28,608 nt of DNA from positions 1-28,608 of the forward strand of contig DATDLN010000015.1 of the NCBI GenBank assembly GCA_036519295.1, read 5' to 3'. The notes under the pieces are model-generated. The model was given only the letters and a program-made list of their open reading frames with translations. It made no database searches and had not been told where the DNA came from. Source of the DNA: JACVRW01 sp036519295. GTDB taxonomy: Bacteria; Actinomycetota; Thermoleophilia; Solirubrobacterales; Thermoleophilaceae. This document shows positions 8,020 to 14,953 of the stretch, in pieces (within the stretch, counting starts at the first letter, position 1; each line of letters opens with the position of its first letter). A program made the translations under genes and the position numbers.

Positions 8020-8997
8020 GTGGCTTTTCCCGCAACGCGCCTCCGCCGCCTTCGCAAGACCGGCGTCCTGCGCGCCATGGTCCGCGAGACGGAGCTCACC
8101 CCATCGCACCTCGTGCTGCCGCTGTTCGTGCAGCTGGGGGAGGGGCAGCGCACCCCGATCGAGGCGATGCCGGGCGTAGAGCGGCTGTCAATCTCGGAGA
8201 CCGTGGCCGAGGCGGGCGAGGCCCACGAGCTCGGCATTCCCGCCGTTCTGCTGTTCGGCGTGCCGGCGGAGAAGGACGAGCAGGCCTCGGGTGCGTACGA
8301 CGACGAGGGGGTCGTCCAGCTCGCGGTGCGGGCGCTGAAGGAGGCCCATCCCGAGCTTGTGGTGATCACCGACGTGTGCCTCTGCGGCTACACCTCGCAC
8401 GGCCACTGTGGCGTGGTGCTCGAGGACGGCGCGATCGACAACGACCTCACCCTCGAGCTGCTGGCGAAGACGGCCATCTCGCACGCCCAGGCCGGCTCCG
8501 ACGCCGTGGCGCCGAGCGACATGATGGATGGGCGCGTGGGGGCGCTGCGGTCGCAGCTCGACGCCGAGGGCTTCAAGGACCTGCCGATCGTGGCCTACTC
8601 GGCGAAGTTCGCCTCCTCCTTCTACGGGCCGTTTCGCGAGGCCGCCGATTCGGCGCCCGCGTTCGGCGACCGACGCAGCTATCAGATGGATCCGGCCAAC
8701 GCCGAGGAGGCCGTGCGCGAGGCACTGCTCGACGTTGACGAGGGCGCGGACGTCGTGATGGTCAAGCCGGCGCTTCCATACCTCGACGTGATCCGCCGCG
8801 TGAAGGAGGCCGCCCGGGTGCCGGTTGCCGCCTACAACGTGAGCGGGGAGTACGCGATGGTCAAGGCCGCCGCCGAGGGGGGCTACATCGACGAGCGCGG
8901 AGTGGTGCTCGAGTCGCTCACCGCGATCCGCCGCGCCGGGGCCGACGTGGTGATCACCTACCACGCCAAGGACGTCGCTCGGTGGCTCAACCCGTAG
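8020..8997 (+). CDS. hemB: Porphobilinogen synthase (delta-aminolevulinic acid dehydratase)
   Basis: Condenses two 5-aminolevulinates to porphobilinogen, the second committed step of tetrapyrrole synthesis, in the cytoplasm. It is 325 residues, the usual length. Both substrate-binding lysines are present (Lys196 in VAYSAKFASSFYGPF, Lys249 in VVMVKPALPYLD), as is the cysteine triad of the zinc-dependent enzymes, DVCLCGYTSHGHCG (Cys120, Cys122, Cys130), so this is the Zn type rather than the Asp-rich Mg type. The start is GTG 8020. The 3' end overlaps the next gene by 16 bases. With hemL and the siroheme-decarboxylase-like gene it forms a tetrapyrrole cluster. Confidence 0.96.
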   Translation: MAFPATRLRRLRKTGVLRAMVRETELTPSHLVLPLFVQLGEGQRTPIEAMPGVERLSISETVAEAGEAHELGIPAVLLFGVPAEKDEQASGAYDDEGVVQLAVRALKEAHPELVVITDVCLCGYTSHGHCGVVLEDGAIDNDLTLELLAKTAISHAQAGSDAVAPSDMMDGRVGALRSQLDAEGFKDLPIVAYSAKFASSFYGPFREAADSAPAFGDRRSYQMDPANAEEAVREALLDVDEGADVVMVKPALPYLDVIRRVKEAARVPVAAYNVSGEYAMVKAAAEGGYIDERGVVLESLTAIRRAGADVVITYHAKDVARWLNP

Positions 8998-10052
8998 CGA
9001 AGACACGCAGCCGCCGGGGCGGGTCGGCCGTCCCGCTCGACGAGCTCGACAAGCGGCTGCTGAACCTGCTTCAGGGCAGCTTTCCGCTGGCGCCGCGGCC
9101 CTACGCCGGCGTGGCCGAGCTTGCCGGCGTGCCGGAGGAGGAGGTTCTGCGCCGCACGCGGCGGCTGCTCGACGAGCGCATCATCCGCGAGATAACCCCG
9201 ATCTACGACACGCGCGTGCTCGGCTACAAGTCGATGCTCGTTGCGGCGAGGGTCGATCCCGAGAACCCCTGGCGGGCGGCCAAGATCATCAACTCCCACC
9301 CGGGCGTCTCGCACAACTATCTCCGCGACCACGACTTCAACATCTGGTTCACCATCGCCACGGAGCCGGCCTCGAAGCTCGGGCTGGACGGCACGCTCCA
9401 GGTGCTCGAGCGGCTGACCGGTGCGGAGTCGGTTCGGCAGCTGCCCACCCTGCGGCTGTTCAAGATCCGCATGGATCTCGAGATGGAGAAGGGGACGGAC
9501 GCCCTGGCGGCGGCGGCCCAGGCCAGCGAGCCGACCGAGCCCGAGGCGATCGAGCTGTCCGAGCTCGACGTCGCCGTGATCCGTGCCACCCAGGGCCCCA
9601 TGGAGGTCACACCCGAGCCCTATGCGCGCGCGGCCGCCGAGCTCGGGATCGCGCAGGAGCGGCTGCTCGACCACCTCGAGGGGATGCGGGAGCGCCGAGC
9701 GCTCAGGCGCGTCGCCGCCATCCTGTTCCACCGGCGCGCCGGCTTCTCGGCAAACGGGATGGGCGTCTGGCGAGTGCCCGATGAGCGGGTGATGGAGCTG
9801 GGCCCGCGGATGGCTTCCTTCCGCGGCATCTCCCACTGCTACCAGCGCCCGACCTACCCCGATTGGCCCTACTCGCTCTTCACGATGGCACACGGTCGCT
9901 CCAAGGACGAGTGCGACGCGATTCTGGACTCGATAGCCGAGGACACCGGCATCGAGGAACGCCGCACGCTCTACTCGTCGACCGAGTTCAAGAAGACCCG
10001 CCTCCTCTACTTCACCGACGAACACAGGAAGTGGGAAGCGGAGCACGCCTGA
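8982..10052 (+). CDS. Fused two-domain siroheme decarboxylase-like protein (AhbA-AhbB / NirD-NirL type, Lrp/AsnC fold)
   Basis: A 356-residue protein made of two homologous halves (about 18-165 and 190-347), each an AsnC-like winged helix followed by a ferredoxin-like domain. The second half carries SHCYQRPTYPDWPYSLFTM (284-302) and YSSTEFKKTRLLYF (331-344), hallmarks of siroheme decarboxylases; the first half has SHNYLRDHDFNIWFTI (110-125) at the equivalent place. The family removes the C12 and C18 acetate carboxylates of siroheme to give didecarboxysiroheme, the entry to the alternative heme pathway or to heme d1. It is usually two proteins; here both are joined. GTG start 8982 overlaps hemB by 16 bases. 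A plain Lrp-type regulator is less likely given these motifs and the hem context. Confidence 0.85.
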   Translation: MAQPVAKTRSRRGGSAVPLDELDKRLLNLLQGSFPLAPRPYAGVAELAGVPEEEVLRRTRRLLDERIIREITPIYDTRVLGYKSMLVAARVDPENPWRAAKIINSHPGVSHNYLRDHDFNIWFTIATEPASKLGLDGTLQVLERLTGAESVRQLPTLRLFKIRMDLEMEKGTDALAAAAQASEPTEPEAIELSELDVAVIRATQGPMEVTPEPYARAAAELGIAQERLLDHLEGMRERRALRRVAAILFHRRAGFSANGMGVWRVPDERVMELGPRMASFRGISHCYQRPTYPDWPYSLFTMAHGRSKDECDAILDSIAEDTGIEERRTLYSSTEFKKTRLLYFTDEHRKWEAEHA

Positions 10053-10341
10053 CGGCGGCGGACCGTTGCCCAGGTCCTCCACAGCGCCCGATCCCAGGCC
10101 GGCCCACCACGTTGGCGTCCCCGCGGCGAGTCCCCAGTTGGGCCGCTTCCGTAGCTCCAACCGCGCCTCGCACAACCTGACGCACAACCCCGGTTTGCCG
10201 AGAGGTTTGGCGGGTTGCATGTCCCTGACGGGCAAAGGTTTCCCTACTTCGCAGCGGCGAGGTCGCACGGAGGGTTTCGGGTCACCCCCACCATGCCTCG
10301 AGGACAAGCGCAGGCCCTCCCCGCTTAGCATGTGCGGGCCG
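10053..10341 (+). other. 289-base gene-free leader upstream of hemL
   Basis: No credible ORF is seen. It holds a direct repeat GCACAACC (10170-10177 and 10182-10189) and two possible interleaved pairings: CAACCC 10185-10190 with GGGTTG 10212-10217, and TTTGCC 10194-10199 with GGCAAA 10231-10236. An outer GCCTCG 10165-10170 could pair with CGAGGT 10258-10263. These could form a structured element or an operator, but no known riboswitch consensus is recognised. A -10-like TAGCAT ends the stretch. Confidence 0.4.
10326..10331 (+). promoter_or_regulatory. Putative -10 box of hemL (leaderless)
   Basis: TAGCAT is followed by ten bases and then ATG 10342. A weak -35 (AGGACA, 10301-10306) lies 19 bases upstream. 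If real, transcription starts close to 10342, which argues against the alternative ATG at 10330 lying inside the box. Confidence 0.4.
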
Positions 10342-11628
10342 ATGGCCGCGCCCGCCACGACCCGTTCCGACGAGCTCTACACGCGGGCGCTCCAGCTGCT
10401 GCCGGGCGGCGTGAACTCGCCGGTACGTGCGATGAGGGCGATCGGCCGCGATCCGATCTTCGTCGCTCGCGGTGAGGGCGCTGAGCTGATCGACGTCGAC
10501 GGGAGGCGCTACATCGACTGGGTGATGTCGTGGGGTCCCCTCATCGCCGGTCACGCTCAGCCCGACGTGGTGGCCGCGGTGGCCGCGGCCGCGGCGGCCG
10601 GCACCAGCTTCGGCGCGCCCACCCGGGCCGAGGTGGAGCTGGCCGAGCAGGTCGTGGAGCGGATGCCGGGCGCCGAGATGGTGCGGATGACGTCGTCGGG
10701 CACCGAGGCATCGATGAGCGCCATCCGGCTGGCCCGCGCCGTCACAGGCCGCGATGCGGTCGTGAAGTTCGCAGGCGCGTACCACGGGCACGTGGACGGT
10801 CTGCTCGCGGACGCCGGCTCGGGGCTCGCCACCCAGGGAATCCCCGCCAGTCCCGGGGTCACAGCGGCACAGGCCGCCGACACGATCGTGGTGCCGTGGA
10901 ACGACCGCGCGGCGGTCGAGCGGGCCCTCACCACTCGTGAGCCGGCGGCGCTCCTGTGCGAGCCCTACGCGGCGAACATGGGCCTTGTGCTGCCGGAGGA
11001 GGGCTTCCTGGGCTTCCTGCGCGAGGTCAGCTCGGCTGCGGGCGCGTTGCTCGTGTTCGACGAGGTGATCACCGGCTTCCGCGTGTCCCGCGGCGGCGCG
11101 CAGGAGCGCGAGGGGGTGACGCCGGATCTCGTGATCCTCGGCAAGGTGATCGGCGGTGGGCTGCCCGCGGCGGCCTTCGCGGGAGGGCGCGACCTGATGG
11201 AGCGAGTGGCGCCGGCCGGCGAGGTGTACCAGGCGGGCACCCTGTCCGGAAACCCGCTCGCCACTGCAGCCGGCCTGGCGACGCTCGCTCTCCTGGACGG
11301 CGCCGCGTACGAGCGGCTCGAGGGTCTCTCCCGCTCGCTGGCCGAGGGCCTCGAAGCCGCGGCGCGCGAGGCGGATGTCCCGGCGCGGGCCGCTTGGACC
11401 ACCGGCCTCGTAACGCTCTTCTTCAGCGACCGGCCGGTGCGCTCCTACGTGGACGCCAGGGCCTGTGACTTGGACGCGTACGCGGCGTTCTGCCGGGGAA
11501 TGCTCGAGCGGGGGGTGTACCTGCCGCCCTCGCAGTTCGAGGCCTGGTTCCCGTCGCTTGCGCACAGCGAGGCACACGTGCAGCTCACATTGGAGGCGGC
11601 TCGGGACGTCCTTGGGGAGCTTCGGTGA
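10342..11628 (+). CDS. hemL: Glutamate-1-semialdehyde 2,1-aminomutase
   Basis: Converts glutamate-1-semialdehyde to 5-aminolevulinate with PLP/PMP, the last step of the C5 route feeding HemB. It is 428 residues, the usual size. Motifs: LLPGGVNSPVRA near the N-terminus, MTSSGTEASMSAIRLAR (116-132), KFAGAYHGHVDGLL, LLVFDEVITGFRV (236-248) and VILGKVIGGGLPAAAFAGG with Schiff-base Lys268. The gating loop TLSGNPLA is also present. ATG 10342 is preferred over ATG 10330 because the latter falls within a -10-like box. It lies 289 bases after the siroheme-decarboxylase-like gene and probably has its own promoter. Its stop overlaps the next small gene (GTGA). Confidence 0.96.
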   Translation: MAAPATTRSDELYTRALQLLPGGVNSPVRAMRAIGRDPIFVARGEGAELIDVDGRRYIDWVMSWGPLIAGHAQPDVVAAVAAAAAAGTSFGAPTRAEVELAEQVVERMPGAEMVRMTSSGTEASMSAIRLARAVTGRDAVVKFAGAYHGHVDGLLADAGSGLATQGIPASPGVTAAQAADTIVVPWNDRAAVERALTTREPAALLCEPYAANMGLVLPEEGFLGFLREVSSAAGALLVFDEVITGFRVSRGGAQEREGVTPDLVILGKVIGGGLPAAAFAGGRDLMERVAPAGEVYQAGTLSGNPLATAAGLATLALLDGAAYERLEGLSRSLAEGLEAAAREADVPARAAWTTGLVTLFFSDRPVRSYVDARACDLDAYAAFCRGMLERGVYLPPSQFEAWFPSLAHSEAHVQLTLEAARDVLGELR

Positions 11629-12002
11629 GCGTGCTCGAGGAGGTGGTCGCGGCCGCTGGATCGGACCTGGCCGACCACGCCGCGGCCGGAAGCCGAGAGC
11701 CTCGCTTCGGGATCGGCGATCCCGTGCGCGGGTTCGTCCTCGAGGCCGTATACGAGGGCTATCTCATGCACTACGGCACGCCTCGCCTCTTCGAGCGCCT
11801 CGACGACGATCTCCGCCTGCTGGCGGGTGACGCGCTCTACGCGGTCGGCCTGTCGCGCCTCGCCGAGACGGGCGATCTCGAAGCGATCGCGGAGCTGTCC
11901 GACCTCATATCCCGCTCTGCCCGGGCGCACGCGGAGGGCCGCTCGGCCGAGGCGGAGGGGATGTGGGATCGCAGCGCACGGAAGCTGGCGACGGCCACCT
12001 GA
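11625..12002 (+). CDS. Small all-helical protein of unknown function (125 residues)
   Basis: It starts at GTG 11625 overlapping the hemL TGA, so it is almost certainly cotranslated with hemL. The protein is predicted helical, rich in Ala, Leu and acidic residues, with no signal peptide or membrane segment. Residues about 68-105 (GDALYAVGLSRLAETGDLEA and on) loosely resemble a helix pair of polyprenyl diphosphate synthases (compare GDLLFSRAFAELVTTGSDEA in the prenyl synthase at 14950-15933), but no DDxxD motif exists, so this is not an active synthase. No family was recognised. Codon use looks like its neighbours. Confidence 0.75.
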   Translation: MSVLEEVVAAAGSDLADHAAAGSREPRFGIGDPVRGFVLEAVYEGYLMHYGTPRLFERLDDDLRLLAGDALYAVGLSRLAETGDLEAIAELSDLISRSARAHAEGRSAEAEGMWDRSARKLATAT

Positions 12003-12025
12003 CCCTCGTGCGCTCCGGCACCATG

Positions 12026-12055
12026 TTGGCATTAGGCTTCGTTGAGCGGTAAATA
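12026..12055 (+). promoter_or_regulatory. Putative promoter of the bc-complex operon
   Basis: TTGGCA (12026-12031) and TAAATA (12050-12055) are separated by 18 bases and lie 12 bases before the GTG of the Rieske gene. There is no purine-rich ribosome-binding site between the -10 and the GTG, consistent with a leaderless or nearly leaderless message. Confidence 0.5.
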
Positions 12056-12067
12056 CCTCCTAGCGTC

Positions 12068-12733
12068 GTGGCCGACTCTCCCAAGTTCGACAAGTCCTCC
12101 CGCTACACAGAGGATCGCGGGATTGCCGGCGCATTCGAGGGGGAGACCGTCACGCGCCGCCGGTTCATGGAGGGGACCGTCCTCGTCACGGGAGGGATCG
12201 CCACGATGGCGTTCGTCCTTCCGGGATTGGGATTCGCGCTCGGGCCGATCTTCGAGGACACGACCCCCACTCGCTGGCAGGCAGTCGGTCCCGAGGCCGA
12301 CTTCAACGACGAGACCTACGTCCAGCGGGTGATCAATCTCGTCCCGGAGATCGGCGATCCGGGCAAGACGACGATCTACGTGCGCCGCTACAACCCGCAG
12401 CGGGACACGAAGGTTGAGGGCCAGAAGCCTCAGCCCTACGTGGCGATCTCGACGCGCTGCGCCCACCTCGGCTGCCCGGTGCGCTACATCCAGGCCTCGC
12501 GGAAGTTCGTCTGCCCCTGCCACGGCGGGGTGTACGGCTTCGACGGTCAGGTGGAGGGCGGTCCGCCCGTGCGCCCACTCGACCGCTTCTACACCCGCGT
12601 CAGAGCCGGCCACGTGGAGATCGGCGACCGCTTTTCGCTCAACTCCCAGCTGAAGCGCTTCTCACCGCGAGACCCGTCGAACCACGTGGACGGTCTGTGG
12701 CAGTACATCTACCCCGCGAGGCCCACGACATGA
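12068..12733 (+). CDS. qcrA: Rieske iron-sulfur subunit of menaquinol:cytochrome c reductase
   Basis: Carries the high-potential 2Fe-2S centre that takes electrons from quinol to cytochrome c on the outer face of the membrane. It is 221 residues. The cluster boxes are RCAHLGCPV (130-138) and CPCHGGVYGFDG (149-160): ligands Cys131, His133, Cys149 and His152, disulfide Cys136-Cys151. The N-terminus has a Tat-type signal anchor, TRRRFM (29-34) followed by a hydrophobic segment (about 36-60), matching the known Tat dependence of Rieske proteins; tatA/tatC lie about 5 kb downstream. The start is GTG 12068. The stop overlaps the cytochrome b ATG (ATGA). Confidence 0.93.
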   Translation: MADSPKFDKSSRYTEDRGIAGAFEGETVTRRRFMEGTVLVTGGIATMAFVLPGLGFALGPIFEDTTPTRWQAVGPEADFNDETYVQRVINLVPEIGDPGKTTIYVRRYNPQRDTKVEGQKPQPYVAISTRCAHLGCPVRYIQASRKFVCPCHGGVYGFDGQVEGGPPVRPLDRFYTRVRAGHVEIGDRFSLNSQLKRFSPRDPSNHVDGLWQYIYPARPTT

Positions 12734-13533
12734 AGCTTTTGCGCCCCACGCCCCCACGGCCGGGCCGAAACGGCCCGAACGGCCCGAACGGGCCTCCAAC
12801 TGCGCCCACCAAGCCGGGTATGAAGGAGAAGGCCGTCGAGGGCACGGCCAGCGCGGTCGGCTGGCTCGACGAGCGCACCGGAACCACGCCGTTCCTGCGC
12901 TACCTCGTCTACCGCAAGGTCCCGAAGGGCACGAACTGGTTCTACACGCTGGGCTCGGCAACCCTGTTCGCCTTCCTCTCGCAGGCGGTGACCGGGGTGT
13001 TCCTCGCCATGTACTACGAGCCAGATCCCACGCGCGCCTACGAGTCCGCCTCACGCATCACTAACGAGGTCTTCCTCGGCGAGTTCGTGCGCGGCATGCA
13101 CAAGTGGGGCGCCACGGTGATGATCATCCTGATCTTCGTCCACATGGCCAGGACGTTCTTCTTCGGCGCCTACAAGTATCCGCGCGAGCTGAACTGGGTG
13201 ATCGGGGTGGTGCTTCTGGTGCTCGTGCTGATGATGGGGCTCACGGGCTATCTGCTCCCGTTCGACCAACGCTCCTTCTGGGCGACGGTGGTCGCCGTGA
13301 ACATCAACGCCTCCGGACCCATCGTCGGTCCCTACCTGGCCGATTTCCTGCGGGCGGGCGCCGAATTCGGGCCGACGACCATCGCGCGCTTCTACGCCCT
13401 GCACATGCTCGCGATCCCGGGACTGATAATCGCGCTGATCGGGGCCCACCTCTATCTCGTCGTGAAGCTCGGCACCACCGCCCCGCCGTGGCTCAAGGCC
13501 GAGAAGAAGGACCTCCTGCGCGAGGAGATTTAG
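12730..13533 (+). CDS. qcrB: Cytochrome b (b6-type, N-terminal four-helix subunit) of the bc complex
   Basis: Binds the two b hemes and part of the quinol sites. It is 267 residues with four membrane helices, the b6-like short form whose C-terminal half is encoded by the next gene. Heme ligands are His124/His225 and His138/His240, spaced 14 and 15 as in cytochrome b6. The protein contains no cysteine at all: where b6 and Bacillus QcrB have the Cys that covalently holds heme c(i)/c(n), the aligned segment here is NWFYTLGSATLF, with Thr73. The first 30 residues are a Pro/Gly/Asn-rich extension (NGPNGPNGPPTAP). ATG 12730 overlaps the qcrA stop; a longer start at 12697 would sit inside qcrA. Confidence 0.93.
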   Translation: MKLLRPTPPRPGRNGPNGPNGPPTAPTKPGMKEKAVEGTASAVGWLDERTGTTPFLRYLVYRKVPKGTNWFYTLGSATLFAFLSQAVTGVFLAMYYEPDPTRAYESASRITNEVFLGEFVRGMHKWGATVMIILIFVHMARTFFFGAYKYPRELNWVIGVVLLVLVLMMGLTGYLLPFDQRSFWATVVAVNINASGPIVGPYLADFLRAGAEFGPTTIARFYALHMLAIPGLIIALIGAHLYLVVKLGTTAPPWLKAEKKDLLREEI

Positions 13534-13537
13534 CGGC

Positions 13538-14251
13538 ATGAACGCCCGCGAGCGCGAGCAGTACCTGCGCGAGTACTCGATCCTCAAGAACCAGGGGAAG
13601 CCGTTCCTCTACTCCGTGGCCAAGGACTCGGTGATGGCCTGCATCACGCTCGGCGTGATCATCCTGATGGCCATCCTCTTCGGCGCCGAGCTCGGCCCCA
13701 AGGCCGACCCGACCACCACCACCTATACGCCGCGACCTGAGTGGTACTTCTTCTTCCTCTTCGAGCTGCTGCGCGTGGTGAAGCCGCCGGAGCTGGTCTT
13801 CCTCGCGACCCTCGGCATCCCCACGATCTGCCTCGTCCTGCTCCTCATGCTGCCCTTCTTCGACCGGAGCCCCGAGCGGAATCCGCTGCGGCGGCCGATC
13901 GCCGTGACTGCCGGTATCGCGACGATCGCGGCGATGGCCTACCTGACGATTCTGGGCGCGCTCGCGGGCGCGCCAAGCGAGATCGATCTCGCTACCGCGC
14001 CCCAGTTCGAGAGGGGCAAGGAGGTCACCGCCTCGGCCGGCTGCCTCGCCTGCCACAAGATCGGAGAGAACGGGGGCACGCTGGGACCCAACCTGACGGA
14101 GGTCGGCGACCGGCTCGGGCGTGACGCGATCGCCCGCACGCTCGTGAACCCAACCTCCCCGATGCCCTCCTTCCGCTCGTACCGGGAACAGAGCCCGAAG
14201 CAGTTCAACGAGCTCGTCAACTACGTCGCCTCGCTCAAGAGCGAGAACTGA
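13538..14251 (+). CDS. qcrC: Cytochrome b subunit IV fused to a cytochrome c domain
   Basis: 237 residues. Residues 1-140 are subunit IV of a split cytochrome b, with three membrane helices and the quinol-oxidation motif PEWYFFFLFELLRVVK (67-82). Residues 150-237 are a class I cytochrome c with the heme site AGCLACHKIG (Cys169, Cys172, His173) and probable axial Met209 (NPTSPMPSFRSY). The fusion matches QcrC of Bacillus and hands electrons from the Rieske centre to the terminal oxidase. It starts at ATG 13538, four bases after qcrB, and its stop is followed at once by the GTG of menG. Maturation of the c heme needs a CcdA-type thiol pathway; a DipZ gene is at 20974-22680. Confidence 0.93.
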   Translation: MNAREREQYLREYSILKNQGKPFLYSVAKDSVMACITLGVIILMAILFGAELGPKADPTTTTYTPRPEWYFFFLFELLRVVKPPELVFLATLGIPTICLVLLLMLPFFDRSPERNPLRRPIAVTAGIATIAAMAYLTILGALAGAPSEIDLATAPQFERGKEVTASAGCLACHKIGENGGTLGPNLTEVGDRLGRDAIARTLVNPTSPMPSFRSYREQSPKQFNELVNYVASLKSEN

Positions 14252-14953
14252 GTGAACGCAGCCGGCCCCGGGTCGGGCACCTTGCCCGAGACGCAGGTGC
14301 GCGCCATGTTCGACCGGATCGCGCGCGTCTACGACCGCATGAACTCGGTGATGACCGCGGGCATGCACCACCGCTGGCGCGAGCGCGCGGCCGACCTGGC
14401 CCGGGTGGGGCCGGGCTCGCGAGCGCTCGACGTGGGTACCGGCACGGGGGACCTGGCGATCGAGCTCTCTCGGCGCGGCGCCGCGGTCACCGGCCTCGAC
14501 TTCGCTCCCGCGATGCTGGAGGTCGCGCGCGGGAAGGCGCCCGGCATCGCCTTCGAGCCGGGCGACGCGCTGGCGCTCCGCTACGGGGACGGAGAGTTCG
14601 ACGCGGTCACCGTCGGGTTCGGTGCCCGCAACTTCGCCGACCTGGACCGCGGCCTGCGTGAGATGGCGCGAGTCACGAAGCCGGGCGGAAGGGTCGTCGT
14701 CCTCGAGATCACCACGCCGCAGCGACCGCCGCTCTCCTGGTTCTTCCGCCTCTGGTTCGACCGAGCCGTTCCCGCGCTGGGCCGCATGGCCGGCGACCGC
14801 GACGCCTACACCTATCTCCCCAGCAGCGTGCGTAGATTCCCCGGACCGGAGGAACTCGCGCGGCGGATGCGTGCGGCGGGACTGGACGACGTGCGCTGGA
14901 TTGTGACGGCGGGCGGGATCATCGCTCTGCACGCGGGGACGCGCCGGGCATGA
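14252..14953 (+). CDS. menG: Demethylmenaquinone methyltransferase (MenG/UbiE)
   Basis: SAM-dependent methylation of demethylmenaquinone, the last step of classical menaquinone synthesis. It is 233 residues, the usual size. UbiE-family motifs: VRAMFDRIARVYDRMN (16-31), SAM motif ALDVGTGTGDLA (58-69), GLDFAPAMLEVAR, DAVTVGFGARNFAD and TYLPSSVRRFPGPEEL. GTG 14252 directly follows the qcrC TGA, and the 3' end overlaps the prenyl synthase ATG. Lying between the quinol-oxidising complex and a prenyl chain synthase supports menaquinone rather than ubiquinone as the substrate; this last point is inference. Confidence 0.93.
   Translation: MNAAGPGSGTLPETQVRAMFDRIARVYDRMNSVMTAGMHHRWRERAADLARVGPGSRALDVGTGTGDLAIELSRRGAAVTGLDFAPAMLEVARGKAPGIAFEPGDALALRYGDGEFDAVTVGFGARNFADLDRGLREMARVTKPGGRVVVLEITTPQRPPLSWFFRLWFDRAVPALGRMAGDRDAYTYLPSSVRRFPGPEELARRMRAAGLDDVRWIVTAGGIIALHAGTRRA

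Noticed and set aside
8982..10052. Annotation as a plain Lrp/AsnC transcriptional regulator
   Set aside because: The duplicated architecture and the SHCYQRPTYPDWPYSLFTM and STEFKKT motifs fit siroheme decarboxylases, and the gene sits between hem genes. Regulation is kept only as an alternative.
10053..10341. A known riboswitch (cobalamin, SAM or cyclic-di-AMP class) upstream of hemL
   Set aside because: None of the conserved boxes of these classes could be matched; only generic complementary segments are present.
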